DNA of 64,000 bases from Tetrahymena elliotti 4EA (taxonomy: Eukaryota; Ciliophora; Oligohymenophorea; Hymenostomatida; Tetrahymenidae): the NCBI GenBank assembly GCA_000231825.2, contig JH720303.1, positions 644,574 through 708,573 of the forward strand, given 5' to 3'. Positions 27,492 to 40,200 of the stretch are shown piece after piece. Under the pieces are notes generated by a model, which was not told the origin of the DNA, searched no databases, and worked only from the letters and a program-made list of their open reading frames with translations. Both the position numbers and the translations under genes were made by a program. How positions within the stretch are numbered: position 1 is the stretch's first letter; each line of letters starts with the position of its first letter.

Positions 27492-28431
27492 CTATCAAAT
27501 ACTAATTTTAAAATAAATGTTTTTAAGCTGATATCAAAAGTATTTAAGCTTATGTGTTACTTGCTATTAACTGAATAAAACCTATATATAGTTTCTATGT
27601 TTGCTATTTGAATAACTTATTAACTTATATAGTAAAGGCTTATCAATATAATTTACTTTATTAATAGCTAATATAAAGTTGTTGTTTATATATAATTTGT
27701 ATTATAAAAATAAACTGGTTTTAAATCTTTTAAAAAGGAGTTTCAAAGTTTTTCTTTTCTCTTTATTATTAAGTGGAAATAATTCAAAAATTAATAAAAG
27801 GCCATATATCTAAAAATATTTAATATTTTTAGATTAATATTAGTGGTATATCTTTAAAATCAAATATCAATCAATTATCAAAAACTCTATTTCATATTTC
27901 CTTTTTTAGGAGATGATTTTAAATAATTCTTTAAATAAACAAATTCTTGAATAATGTTTTCGTTAAAGAATATATCTGCAATCAATAAAATATTTTTGAA
28001 TAAAAAAACATAATATTTTCAAATAATTGTAAATCCATCTTATTTAATTTAAAATAAAAACTTCCAAAACTCAAGAATAATCTAAATTTAAAGGTTAGGA
28101 GCAGTAAAGTAGATATTAGCTTATTTCTTAAACTGAAATATGAAAAAGAATAAAAATTTAACAATTGCTTTATTTTTTGCTTCAATAAATATATGCATTA
28201 CAGTGTTTTTGATAATTTAATGAAAATGAAAATAATAATAATTTAAAAATCCAATAAAAACAGAGAAATTTTTAATTTATTTTAATATCTATTACAAAAT
28301 AACAAAAATTTGGTACAGCAATGATAAATTTTTTCGTCATATTAAGGATGAAGACAAAATCTTTTTAATATTATTATATTTATTTATAAATAATTAGGAA
28401 ATGTTTATATACAAATTAAAAAAGGAAATTC
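27492..28431. other. Intergenic, no gene seen
   Basis: This is the promoter side of the CFAP54-like gene and the 3' flank of the Gln/Asn/Ser-rich gene. It is A+T rich. No second gene is seen. Confidence 0.6.
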
Positions 28432-30878
28432 TCATTCAAGACACTTAGAAATTTCATTACAAAAACTAGGGCACTTCTAGATATGTTCTTTAATGAGGTT
28501 AAATAAAAATTGAACATCTTTTACATTATCAAGATTAATTTTATTGTTAAGTGCACTATCAATAGCTTTCGGACTACTAATAATTTTTTAAAAAATATTG
28601 CTTAATATATTGATTTAATAAAAAAAGAAATTACTCTAGGCTGTTTTTAGAAGTTTATAGTTTTGAAAAAGTGATATTATTTAACATATTTCCTTTTGTT
28701 AAATCATTATTATTACTAGCTTTTTCATTAAATCCAAATAATTTTGTAGAATTTTGTGTTGAATTAATAAGAATTTTAGAACTATTGTCTCTCTATTAGT
28801 TTGACCCAATATTATTTTTGTTTTATGAGTAAGAAATTGAACTTTAATGTCCAACAGAATCTCCAGCATGATTTAACTTGCTGTCTTGATTAGAGTCTAA
28901 ATGCTAGTATTTATTTAATTAGGATTTATCTTTTGTAGAATTTTTTCTGTGTAAATTTGATTGTATCAGTTTTGCAGTTAAAGGTCTCTTTTGTAAATCA
29001 CTCTTAGAGGTATTTAAAGCTTCCAATTATAATTTATCTCTAGAATTCTCTCTTGAATGATGCTGTCTCACTTTTTCTTCTAGAATATTATCTATTTATC
29101 TACTGTAAAAGCTTCTTCTATATTCATTTTTTAAATTAGATAGAGCTTAGATGAGCTACTTATTACTTTCATTTGTATTAGTTTAAAGAAAGTTGTTGAA
29201 TGATGAGCTGTGACTTTTATCCATATTTATTGCAGCAAGCAATGCTGCATTAGAAGTAGCATTATTAATTCCACTTAAATTACTGCTATTGCTCTTTAAA
29301 TTATTATTACTTTAATTAAAACTTGTATTGTTATTGTGATTTGTAATAAGAGGATTGGAATTTTATGAAGGAATATCATTTAATGAATTCTTTTTTTAGA
29401 TTACATGATCATAGTTGTTTCTAAAATTTTATTAATTTTGAAATTAAATGTCAGAAGAGTGAATCTTCTAATTTTGAAAAAGTAATCCTTTAAAATCCTA
29501 AGAAACTTATTATTTTTCTTTCATATTTTATGTTTGGGCATCCATTGAAAATTAAACTCTTTTTACTCCTGAAGATGATGTAGAAGTTACCATTTAATCA
29601 TCCTCTAATTTTCTGTGCTCTCCATTAAACTTATTCTCATTAGTTTTACTTTTTTAGTCAATTTTTTTGTGTTGATATTAACTTTCAATTCTTAGTGGTT
29701 TAAAGCTTTGTGGATTATTAGAAGTAGGAAAGTCTTAAAACTGATTTGAAACTAAAAACGGATTTTCTCTTTTTTATGCTATTTCTGGTTAAATTAGTTC
29801 GATATTTTTTTAGTTATTACTTTATTGTTTGAAGTCTAATTTATCACCTGTAAATAGATTATTCTGGTATTATTAATTAGATGTGTCTTATCTGAAATGC
29901 TCATTTTCAACTTATTATTCAGATATTTGATCATTTTAAATGGTATTTTAGTTTTCTTTATCAAAAGAAATATTTCCCTTTCTTTAGAAACTAGAGTCTA
30001 AATTTAATTTTTTTGGTTAAACGATACTACTCTCTGTCTCATACATTTTAATGCTCTTAACTTATATTCTGTTTTTCATTTATGAATTAGTCTGGCTATT
30101 GGTATTGGGTTATCCAGGAGCAAAATAATTATTCTTTAAATCTTTATTTTAATTAAAATCTTACTGCTGCAATTATTATTAAGATTTATTTTAAAAATCT
30201 TAGTCAACTTCAACAGGTAAAAACTCCTTCTTGCTGCTACTTCTAGGAATTAAGTGACTTTAATCAGTGTTTGATTACATTTTTTTAAGCATCTATTCTG
30301 CATTTACATTAGATAATTAATTATAGTGATTAACTTTCTTTATATATAATAATTCATCAAAATCTTTAGGAGTCATTCTGTTATCACCTATCAAACTTAA
30401 AGTATTTATTTAAGAAGTATTGTTAAAATTAGACCCTGTATTCTCTAATTTTAGGATTGACCAAGGCGATTTCAATGATTCCAAACCAAATTTATCTTTA
30501 TCTTTTTTAAAATAATATTATCTGCTTAATATATAATTCTTAATTTTTATCCTTCTTTTGTAAAATTCTAATTAAAAATAAGCTCCTTTTTATTGAGTCT
30601 TAAAGCAATATAAAATAAAAATTACCTGTATTTAAAGGAGATTAAATGTAAGTATTTATATCTACAGATGCATTCTTACTTTTGATAAATTCAAATCCTG
30701 ACTATGATTTGGTTTTACTGCTTTTGTCCTAATCTGATTTGAAATTATTTACAATTTATTTTCCTATTGCTTGCTTAGATGAATCTTCCTAAGCTCTCTA
30801 AATCCTCTTTTAAAATTCCTCAATATCTTTTCTTTAACATTCAGTCAGATTATTCATATTTTTATCTTTATTCTACAT
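28432..30878 (-). CDS. Gln/Asn/Ser-rich hypothetical protein
   Basis: Three exons read leftwards: 30878-30626, 30567-28635 and 28576-28432, giving 776 aa with TGA at 28434-28432. The last intron (28577-28634) is needed; reading through it hits a TGA, while splicing gives a compact, non-repetitive tail (SPKAIDSALNN... ending CNEISKCLE). Nearly all of the protein is polar low complexity (Asn, Gln, Ser, Lys), with one less degenerate block around NRMTPKDFDELLYIKKV (about 140-160) and a possible coiled stretch near 620-680. No family is recognised and no membrane segment or signal is seen. The ATG at 30878 is the first in a frame that stays open upstream, so a further 5' exon cannot be excluded. 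Confidence 0.68.
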
Positions 30879-31435
30879 CTGACAGGAAATACTACTTTTA
30901 ATGGCAGTAAAAATCTTTTGTCTGTAAAAATATCAATTTGATTATTGCTTGCTTAAGTTAATTAAGTATCTTAAAATTATTGATAATCTTTTAAATGTTA
31001 TTACAAATATTCTTTCTAACTTTTACCGAAGTAATTAATTACAAAATTAAATTAAGTTAACTACTAACTGCAAATAAACAAAAAAAAATCAATCCAACAA
31101 TTTTCATTTTTGAATTTCGAAGATTAAAAAATTTGAATATTATTAAAAAACATAAATTGAGAAGAATGAATGAAGATAAATAGATGATTTAACTGTTATT
31201 ATATTAAACTAATATGACATACTTTTACTTTTTAAACTGGTTTTTATTTTCAAATTGTTTTAAATTACTAATTAAATTTTATATCAACATAATATAAATA
31301 AAATAATAAAATTAATTTAGCTAACTTCAAATTTTCCAGCTCTTTTTGCCATGAAATATAGCTATTAATGCATTTTGTATTCTAGATATACATTAACTTT
31401 ATTTAAAAATTATTATATTTTTATTCTTGCTTTAA
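30879..31435. other. Intergenic, no clear gene
   Basis: This holds the promoter of the 776-aa protein gene and the 3' UTR of the small membrane-protein gene. A possible acceptor (CAG near 30921) lies upstream of the chosen ATG, but no matching upstream exon was recognised. Confidence 0.5.
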
Positions 31436-31903
31436 TCAGCTGTAAAGTGGTTATCCTCCTTGTTTTAAATTATTTAATACAGTATCTACCCTATTAGCAG
31501 GATCAAATGAATTAAGCTCTTAAATTTCCTTTTAAATAAAAAAATTTAAGCAAAATATTTCTAGTAAAAAGGTTTAAAATTACTTCAGCAACTAATGGGT
31601 TGTTTCTTTTATTCAAAATATCATCATATCTTTTCAAGGAAGGATGAAAAATTTCAGGGTGTAAGAATCTTAAGTTATTTTTAAACTTTTAGAATAAAAT
31701 AAGGAGGTAAACAACAACGATAGAAAGTTCGAAATTATTGAAAAAAGAGATTGATAAATGATATTTACCCACAATTCATTCATCTTATAACACCAAAAGA
31801 CATATGTTGTTGGATATATAAGAAAAAGAGAGTAAACAACTGCTTTTCTAGAGAATTTGAGTTTCTTTTTCAAAAATAATTAATGGAGATTTTCAAATAA
31901 CAT
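31436..31903 (-). CDS. 109-aa single-pass membrane protein, unknown
   Basis: Three exons read leftwards: 31903-31769, 31685-31584 and 31528-31436, all phase 0, giving 109 aa with TGA at 31438-31436. The N-terminus is short and basic (LKKKLKFSRK), followed by one membrane segment at about 21-39 (VVYSLFLIYPTTYVFWCY) and then a soluble part with HPEIFHPSLKRYDD and a conserved-looking end (FDPANRVDTVLNNL). The layout resembles small subunits or assembly factors of the mitochondrial inner membrane, but I do not recognise the family. The exon/intron pattern, the loss of in-frame TGA on splicing and the non-repetitive sequence make it convincing despite its size. Confidence 0.72.
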
Positions 31904-32522
31904 CGCAAAAATATATCTGAGACAAATTGATTAAGAATTTTATTTGTTTAATTTGAGTGAAGATACAGCAAGTAAATTTGAAAATTTTAATTATTGATTT
32001 ACATTCAATTTTTACATTTTAATTAAATCTTAAACATTATTAGTGCATCTATCTATTTTATTAATTGTGAAAGAATACTGACCAAACAATTTAATTATAT
32101 TCCGCAAAAAGGGCATATAAACACTTTAAGGAAAAAGATAAAATTTAGTATAGTGCTTATCCATAAGCTGTAATTATTTCTAAAAACAATTTTTAATATA
32201 TCAATCATTTGTTTTTAATAGTGAAGACGTTGCTCTTTAGCATAATAGGAACCAAACTCAATACAAAACATAAAATATGAAATAAAAGACTATAAATATA
32301 ATATAATACTCCAAATTTTATTTATTGTTCAGTTATTAGGTTTTCATATTTAAAGATTTAAAGCTTGCTTTTTTATTAATTTTATTATTTTTTAAAATGG
32401 CTTTCTTTAATTGGTTTATTATTTTTATTTTTAGGTAAATTTTATAAATGGCTTATTATATTTATTTTAAAAGAAAATTGTCAATTGGCCATAATTTGTT
32501 TCAATTTATTATTACTTACATT
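31904..32522. other. Intergenic, no gene seen
   Basis: This is the 5' flank of the small membrane-protein gene and the 3' flank of the PPPDE gene. It is A+T rich and no coding signal is seen. Confidence 0.6.
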
Positions 32523-33137
32523 TCAATTTTCAATATCATGTTATTAAATATAACCTTATCTTGAATTTTTAGAGCTTGATTTGTTAGCTCCTCCTATTGA
32601 AACAGCACTTCCTTTGAAAGCTTTGAAGGCAATATTTTCAGAATCAGGTAATTTTGAGGAACCACTCTTTGAGCTGTAGTTATTATCTTATCTAGTGGGA
32701 TCACTTCCAGGTCCTGCTACAAGAGCTGAGGGAATACAACATCTAAACATGTTTCCGAGAGAAGCTATTCTGTTAATATATGAAGGTATAGATTTGTTTA
32801 ATAATTTTTAGCAAACTGCATTTGAAAAGTGATTGCAATTACGAGTGAGGACATCATAAGAATTACCAACAAAATCTCTTTTTAATTCTTCTAAAATGCT
32901 ATTAACTTAGTTGTAACTTAAATTGCATTCTCCTAAAAATATAGATTCTCTGAAAATAACATTGCTTAAATATTCCTTTGGCTCTGTTGAGCAAACACCT
33001 GTTGAGCTTCCTTCGTGACCACCAAAATGGTATTCAGTAGATCCAACTTAAATTCCTGTATGGTATATTCCAAATCCTAAAGAATGAAGGTAATAATTGG
33101 CTTTAGCTAAATCGTATATATTTAAATAAATCTTCAT
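32523..33137 (-). CDS. PPPDE thiol peptidase (DeSI-like, deSUMOylase/deubiquitinase fold)
   Basis: Single exon, 33137-32523, 204 aa. The domain starts at once (KIYLNIYDL). It carries both hallmark catalytic residues: His26 in GIYHTGI and Cys100 in the RNCNHFS motif, separated by YHFGGHEGSSTGV. The usual C-terminal helix of the fold follows (about 104-130). The final 60 residues are Ser/Gly/Asn rich and probably disordered. PPPDE proteins cleave isopeptide bonds of ubiquitin-like modifiers. The start is the ATG that begins the domain; the frame is open upstream into Gln codons, so a short extension is possible. Catalysis looks intact. Confidence 0.9.
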
Positions 33138-34931
33138 TTAAATCTATTAGGGCTATTGTTTTTCAGGGAAGATTGCTTTATCTAAAACTCCTTTTTGTTT
33201 ATTTGTTTGTTTTTTTAAATTTTTCTATTTTAGAAAAAAAAATATTTGATTTAGTAAATAATGTTTATTAATCAAAATCAATATGTTATGTTTAAATAGC
33301 ATTAATGCAAACAAATATAATACTATATTCTAAATATATCAGAGCTAACTAACGTAATCTTTTACTGTGTATGAATAGTGAAAATGATAGTAATAGCAAT
33401 ACAATTAATACAATTACTTTTACATACACTAACTCCTTTTAAAAATGTCAATCAAAAAAATACACTAATTTCTGTATTTTTATAAATTTTTGAATTGTAT
33501 TTTAAATAGTTTTTAATAGTTTCTATTTAAAAATTACTAGAGAATATTACTATGATTATTTAAACTATTAAAGATTAACTAATTTTTAATCTAAATTCAA
33601 ATAATTATTATTTTCTTTATTCAACAGAAAATTATTTTTAAATATTTGCTTTTTATTATCTTATAAATTATTTATTTAAGCCCTTTTAATTACTTTTTTT
33701 ATATTTTCAAGTATTTTTATTCTTAATTTCAAATAAAAAATTATTTGAGGAGATTTTATATAATTTGAAAAGCTGATTTGATTTAAATAGAGCAAAACGA
33801 TTAGTATTTCTTAAAAAAATATTTATTCATTTTAAAAATGAAATTCAATTTTACTTTCTTTTGAAAATCAAAAATAAAAACTATCATAAAAGCCAAAAAC
33901 TTAATTCTAATATTCCTTTTTATTATTTGATTTTATATATTTATTTTCGTTGATTGTAATCATGTAATTTTAAATCATCTATCTTATTTTATTTTGAGAT
34001 GGTTTTTTTAAAAAAATTAATCCTAATTAATTGTTATGTTTTAAATTCATATCAATCAAAGAAATAAATATTTAATTTATTAACCTTTATAAATTCTTTT
34101 TAAGTATTTTTTGAGCTTTTCCCATAATTTCAAGATATGATACTAAAAATTTACTACTGACACAAATAAAGTATTATTTTTTTTAGGAAATAATAAAAAT
34201 CTATTTAATTTGAACTATTAATTTTTAAAAATAATAATTTTTAAAAATATTTTTTATAAAAGACAGAGAATGTTGTGAATTTGAATTGAAAAGATATTTA
34301 TTGAATTTTAAAAAGATCTAAAAATATCTATTTTTAGAAAATTGAATTGAATTTCTAATTTAGTCTTTTAATTTTATTTTTTAAATTACTTTTATAGTAT
34401 TATCTTCTATTTATAAAAGCTAAGGAAAGATAAATATTTTTCTTAAATGAATGTGGCTATTTGGTAATTTATTAGACTAATTTATCCCTGAATACAAGTG
34501 GTAGATACATATAATTAAAGAATAAATATAGTTGAAAATTAAAATTGTTATTCTACTTTTCAATCAGATAAAAAAGACAAAACCTATCTACTCGCCTACC
34601 TACATGCTTGAGAATATTATAAGTTAACAATTAATATAATTTTTATGAAATTATCCACTTTATTCTTTTCTATTTATATTTTTAGGTTTCAAGAGACTGA
34701 AGTGTATACAATTTCATTTAAAATATTCTTTAGGAGATCGATTGGTTGCTGTCTTAAAATTTATTTAAATTGGATATTTATATGTTTTATTATTTATTAT
34801 TTGATTTGAGAGGAGAATAATCTAAAGTAATCTTAAAAATGTTTTTGAAAATATTTATTTTTGTAAAAAAATGTATAAGGATTTATTAGATTCATTGATT
34901 ATCTAACTTTATAACTAACTGTATTGCTTCC
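33138..34931. other. Long A+T-rich intergenic region
   Basis: About 1.8 kb between the PPPDE gene start and the ankyrin gene end. No exon-like stretch was found on either strand. It is much longer than most spacers here. Its content may be only promoter and 3' UTR, or a noncoding transcript; the sequence does not decide. Confidence 0.55.
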
Positions 34932-35747
34932 TCATTTATTGCAAAAGTTCAGATAATTTGCTAAGAATTTCATTTTTGAAGGTCCTTTCTAATTCATTTC
35001 TTTTACTTCCTATTTCTATGAGTTTTTGGGTGAACGGTGAGGTCCATAAAAATAAATTTAATGACCATTTACAAGTAGATCTTAAATTTCCTATTTATTT
35101 ATATGTTTTTCTGCTAATTGGAATGCTGTTTTTCCTTTATTTGATAGAATTTCTTTATTTGCTCCATTTTCAATTAAAAATTTAATGATTTCATAATTTG
35201 TTTCTCTCTCCTTTGGAGTTAATTCCATTTTTATAGCACATAATTATTGTAAAAGTGTAAAGCCTTTTACCTTGTCTACTATCCAATTAATATCTGCTCC
35301 AAACTAAAGTAAAAGCTCTGCCATTTTCAAGCATATTTTTCTATTTTCAAATACATTTTACTCCTCTTCAAGACGCTAAAAGCAACAAATAAAAGGAGTG
35401 TGATTGAAAGCTGTTGGCTTATTAACTTCAGCACCACCTGAAGTTAAAATACGAAGAATTTCATAATTTCCTGTCATACAAGAAATAGTTAAAGGAGTAT
35501 GACCAGCTTCTTCAGTGCTCATATCAATATCAATTGTTTCATTTTCAAGCAACATTTTTACTATATCATTTCTGCCATAATAGCAGGCACATACTAAAGG
35601 GGTGATTTTTGTATCAATATCTGCTTCTGCAAATGGTTCTAAGAAGTTCATATTCTTAAACTTAATGCCTAGCTCTTTTAAAGATTCAATGTCATTTTGT
35701 TGTATGAGATGGAGTACTATTTACTGTTAGTTTTAAATTAATATCAT
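34932..35747 (-). CDS. Ankyrin-repeat protein
   Basis: Single exon, 35747-34932, 271 aa, with TGA at 34934-34932. It contains about five ankyrin-type units. Recognisable cores are TPLVCACYYGRNDIVKMLL, TPLTISCMTGNYEILRIL, an irregular unit ending LLLQFGADIN, TNYEIIKFLIENGANKEI, and KTAFQLAEKHINKQEIQDLL. A 40-residue basic tail follows (YGPHRSPKNSQ...). There is no signal peptide, membrane segment or extra domain. It is probably a cytosolic adaptor of the kind greatly expanded in ciliates. The start was chosen as the first ATG that keeps the frame; the six codons after it are Gln/Asn rich. Confidence 0.82.
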
Positions 35748-35901
35748 TAATTTTAACAATTTAACAATTATAAATCATTTGAATTATTTTTTCGCATTAA
35801 AGATTGCTTTTAAATGATGTAATTTTTTTCTTTTTTAACTTTCAGTTATACAATTCTACTTATTTTATTAAAAATCATCTCCTTTCATTACTTTTACTTT
35901 T

Positions 35902-36241
35902 TCATAATGAAAAACTTAAAATCTTCTTTTTATTTTGGGGTTTGAGATTCTTTTCCACTTCTTCACTCAAAAAATGGATCCACAGCTAAAAGCTTGTTTG
36001 CTAAAATCAAAAATTTTAATTTGTTTTTTTTTAATTTGTTCATTTTCATTAAATATTTTATTTTCAGATTAAGAAAATCAAATTATTGAAAACTATTGCA
36101 TGATATGAATTTAGTTTGAAGCAAATCTTAACAGCGATAACCATATTCAAAACTCAAATAAATCGCAAACATTACTTCCTAAACAACGGTTGACTAATTC
36201 AAATTGTCTTCAAACTGCTCATATTTACCTTTACCATCCAT
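35902..36241 (-). CDS. Candidate 54-aa two-exon protein (weak)
   Basis: The possible exons are 36241-36176 and 36000-35902, joined across a GTAATG...TTTTAG intron of 175 bp in phase 0. They encode a charged peptide (MDGKGKYEQFEDN... then SFQLWIHFLSEEVEKNLK...). The base composition is less A+T rich than its surroundings, which drew attention. No family is recognised. It could instead be remnants of an upstream exon of the ankyrin gene, or chance. An overlapping plus-strand reading starting near 35974 is equally short. Confidence 0.25.
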
Positions 36242-37280
36242 TTTCCCTTTTACTTGAATTATAATTTTAATAATTTTACTGATTATATTAATGTGTATTT
36301 TGGAAAAATTTTAATTATATTTAAGCACCTGCTTGAATATTATTAATAAATAAAAAATGCAAACGATTAAAAATTTAAAATTAACTATAAAAACTTGAAA
36401 AACAAAATTTATAATAGCTCTAATTAATTAAATTGATTGAATAATAATGCAAAAAAATAAAGGAAAAATAATAATTTATTCTTTAGGTGGTTGTTATGCT
36501 CTATCAATATTTATATTAATAAATGTATGTATAATAATACTGCCCAAGCTATTTCCTTTTTAGGTATAAAATTCATAAAATTGATTATCGAAATGAAATC
36601 AAATAAATTAGAGAGCAATTGTAAAATAAACCAAATAGCACAAGATTGATAGCTAATATTATGTCATTTTTAATAACTTAAACCAAATTTTACTACCTAT
36701 TTTTTTAACTTTTTAAAAAAAAGAATTTTATTTTTAAATATTTAGTTTATAAAATAATATCCAATTCAAATAGAGTTTATTTTATTCAGGTTTTAGTATT
36801 CCTGATAAATTTTTTGAGCCATGAGACAAAAATTAAAATCAAAGTGATTAATAGGATTTCATTTTCAGGTTTAGACTGTTAGTATTTATAAAAATTAAAT
36901 TTTATTCAAATGAGTGTTTTTAGGCTTTAGTATTTCTCAATATTATTTTTTAAAAGAGCTCATAAATTTATAAAAAAAGAATTTAAGAATGTTTATTTGA
37001 ATTTTTTAGCAATAAATTATTAACAAAAATAAAATTAAGGTCAGCGTTTTATAAAATTTGAGATTCTATATACAATTTTAGGAATTTTATACAATATTTA
37101 TTTATTAAAATAAAATAAATAAATTAATCTTTAAAATTCTTGTTCAAATATTTTTTTATTTAAAAAATTAATAATAAAACAATTTAAAGAATTTTGTTTC
37201 AATTTTTAGAGAATAAACATTAATAAAAATAATATGCAATTAAGTTAAGCTTTTAATGATTTTTGAGAATCTAATATTTC
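36242..37280. other. Intergenic, no gene seen
   Basis: About 1 kb of A+T-rich DNA at the 3' side of the CCDC81/EF-hand gene. No exon-like stretch was found. Confidence 0.55.
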
Positions 37281-40200
37281 TCATGAATTTTTTGGAGGAT
37301 TATTAATTTAGTCTAATCTGTTCTTAAAAACATCTATCATGAAGTTGTAATTTATTTGTCCATTCTTTTAGGCAGCAAAATTATACAAAACTGACAAATT
37401 AAATTCTGAAGGACGGATATTGTGACTAGTCAAAAATTCCCAGAGCACTTATTTTATTGCTTCAACGCTTAGGTATTTATCTAAACCATCATTTTTACCC
37501 TTTCCATGTTATTGCTCATATAAAACTTCAAATTTTTGTAAAAGATATCTCCTATTTCTAGCAATCAAAGAAATTGCTTTATCATAATCTTAGCTTTTTT
37601 CCCATGATAGTGGTATAGATGAACTGTTTTTTATTATATCTATCACATTTTGCTTTGCTGATACATTTATTTGACTCATTGAATTATTTCTAGATAATTA
37701 TGTAGAATTTTGAGATTAGGCATTTCCCTCTACACTTTTATCTTATATTTATTACTTTCTTTTTTAATCAATCAAACTGTTCAAAATGTCTAATTTTTTC
37801 TTATGGAATTAACAAAATGAGAATTTGTCCTTTTCTTTTTCTTAAATTATTTTTTCATGCTCTTCTGTACCCTAATCATTTAAAACAAATGAAATTTTTA
37901 ATAAAAAAAATTTAACAAATATTTAATTTACTCCATAATTCATAAATGCTTAAATCCATTCATCTAAATCGATCAAACCATCTTTCTTCAAATCTATTTA
38001 GTCAAACATATCTTTAGAAATAGCAAATGAAGGTATTTCGCTGTTATCAAGTTTAGATACTTTTACAAGGAAATATCTAAAATCTTCCAAAGTCATATAA
38101 CCTTTTTTCTCTTCATCAAACTGTTGAATTGTATTTATATTAATTTTATTTAAAAAAATAAAATAAATAAACCTCTCTAAATGCATCTTTAGGCGATATT
38201 AAATAAGAATATAAGCATTCTTTAAGATAATTGATTCTTTTCTTTGATCTGTTTATGAGGTTTTGCTATGATGATCTATTTATTTTTTAAGCAGTTAAAA
38301 TCTAAAAATAATAAATATATTTAATTACGAAAATTGAAGCTTTTTCATAAACTTTTTCCAATTTATTTCTGCTGGGCTAGATGGGTCAGCAAAAATGAGT
38401 ATATAATCCATATCTCTTCCATTTAGACCTATGTTTAATCTCATTAATATATTCTTGAATTCTGTGTTACTGATATAACCAGTATTATTTACATCATGTT
38501 GCTTAAAAATGCTTTCAATATCCTTTCCTTTTGACAATATGAGATTCTTAAACTTATTAATTATATCATCATGTAGGGTAAAGTTATTGTAAGATATTAG
38601 ATTATTGCAACTTAGAGAGCTACTTTTAAACTAATCAGAAAATCTCAAAGAATCTATGTTAGTTACTCTAATTCTTTTGTTACTACTTGTTCTATTGTAT
38701 CTTTTTTAAATTTAAAATTATTACTTTTAAGATTTAAAAAAATGAAATAATTACCTTGAAGTTTAACTGTTTATTCTAGGGAACAATTTATTGAAGTGAT
38801 CAAGAGTTAATTATTACTCAACAGGTATTTTTAAGAATTAGTGAATAGCAATCCAAAGCTTTTCAACAGTCTTATCAGAATAAACCTGCTTGAAGAGGTT
38901 ATTTAAAGCAAACTTAAATTTATGTAATGATACTTCACTATTGCTTTAGATGATTTTTTAATCCTATGATTTCTCAAATTTTTATCCAAATAAGAAGAAC
39001 CTAATTTAAATTATAATCTATAAAATATGATAAAATCAATTGAATAATAACCTAAATGCTTCTTCGTTTGATTTGAAACTGAAATAAATTAAATCAGTTA
39101 AATCACTTAAGGGTATATCTTTAGATTCTGTATATATTTTAAGACACTCAATCCAGTCGTCTTAGGTTATATAGCCTTTTTTGTGTGGGTCCATGTAAGC
39201 AAATAACTACTAAAGCAAGGTCTCAGTTAAATTGAATCCAAACAGAGCATTAGCAGATAATATCCAATCATTTAACTTTTAGTATTCTATCTTTTATGAA
39301 TGATTAGATATCTTTTCAAACGCTTCAACTAAGTCTTTGTATTTAGAAGACACAACTAATGCTATTTATTAACAGCAATTAATCATCCAGTCCTCTATAT
39401 TTAAAGTATTTCCGTTATGTAATTACTTCTTCGGTTTTAGGAATGTCAATGTTTTGGAGAGATCTTTCACCTAAACGTTTGGAACAGATTTGAGAGTTTG
39501 GGAGAATACTTTTAAGTGAGAAGTATTTTTAGAAAGCTAATCTTCTGGTTTCTTGAAAAAAGACTCATTATAAATAGAACTTCTCGAGGTTTTTAAACCA
39601 TTTGATAACTATTCTTCAAATTAATTTGTAAATATTTTAGCAAAATCATGTTTTTAGATGTAGCCTTTTTTGTACTAATCGAAGAGCTTAAATAATCTAT
39701 CCAGTTTAGTGGTATCGAGATTTTCTTCCCTGATCTTAAAATCTCTTTATAGAAATTTTTTCAAGTCATCAATACTAATGAATCCATCAAAATCGCAATC
39801 AATTATTCTAAATGCTTCTTCTTCAGAAAAACCTTTTTAAAGATAAATTATTATTAAATTATGAAAATATTTTTGAATAAAATAATAAATCACCATTGCT
39901 TTCTTTCCATTCTTTAATTTATCTAATGATACTGTGCTACCAATTCCAATTATCTACTTGTTTATCCTTTTTAAAACTAAATTAATTATTTCCTAAATTA
40001 GATCAACTTACATCATGATTTTTTAAAGTTATTCTGCTTAAGATACTGGCAAATCTTGGAAAATCAAACATTCCTATTTTCAAGTGATCAAAATATGAGA
40101 AAAGTCCTTCTTTAGCATGACTGCTAAGTTTGACAAAGGAGTCAATTTTTTCTTCAAATTCATTAAAACTAACAAACCCATCATTGTTAGTATCAAGAAT

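Noticed and set aside
38276..38328. A 27-bp mini-intron ending at the first TTTTTAG after the donor at 38328
   Set aside because: Using that acceptor puts the next exon out of frame with the EF-hand reading; the acceptor at 38277-38276 (53-bp intron) restores it.
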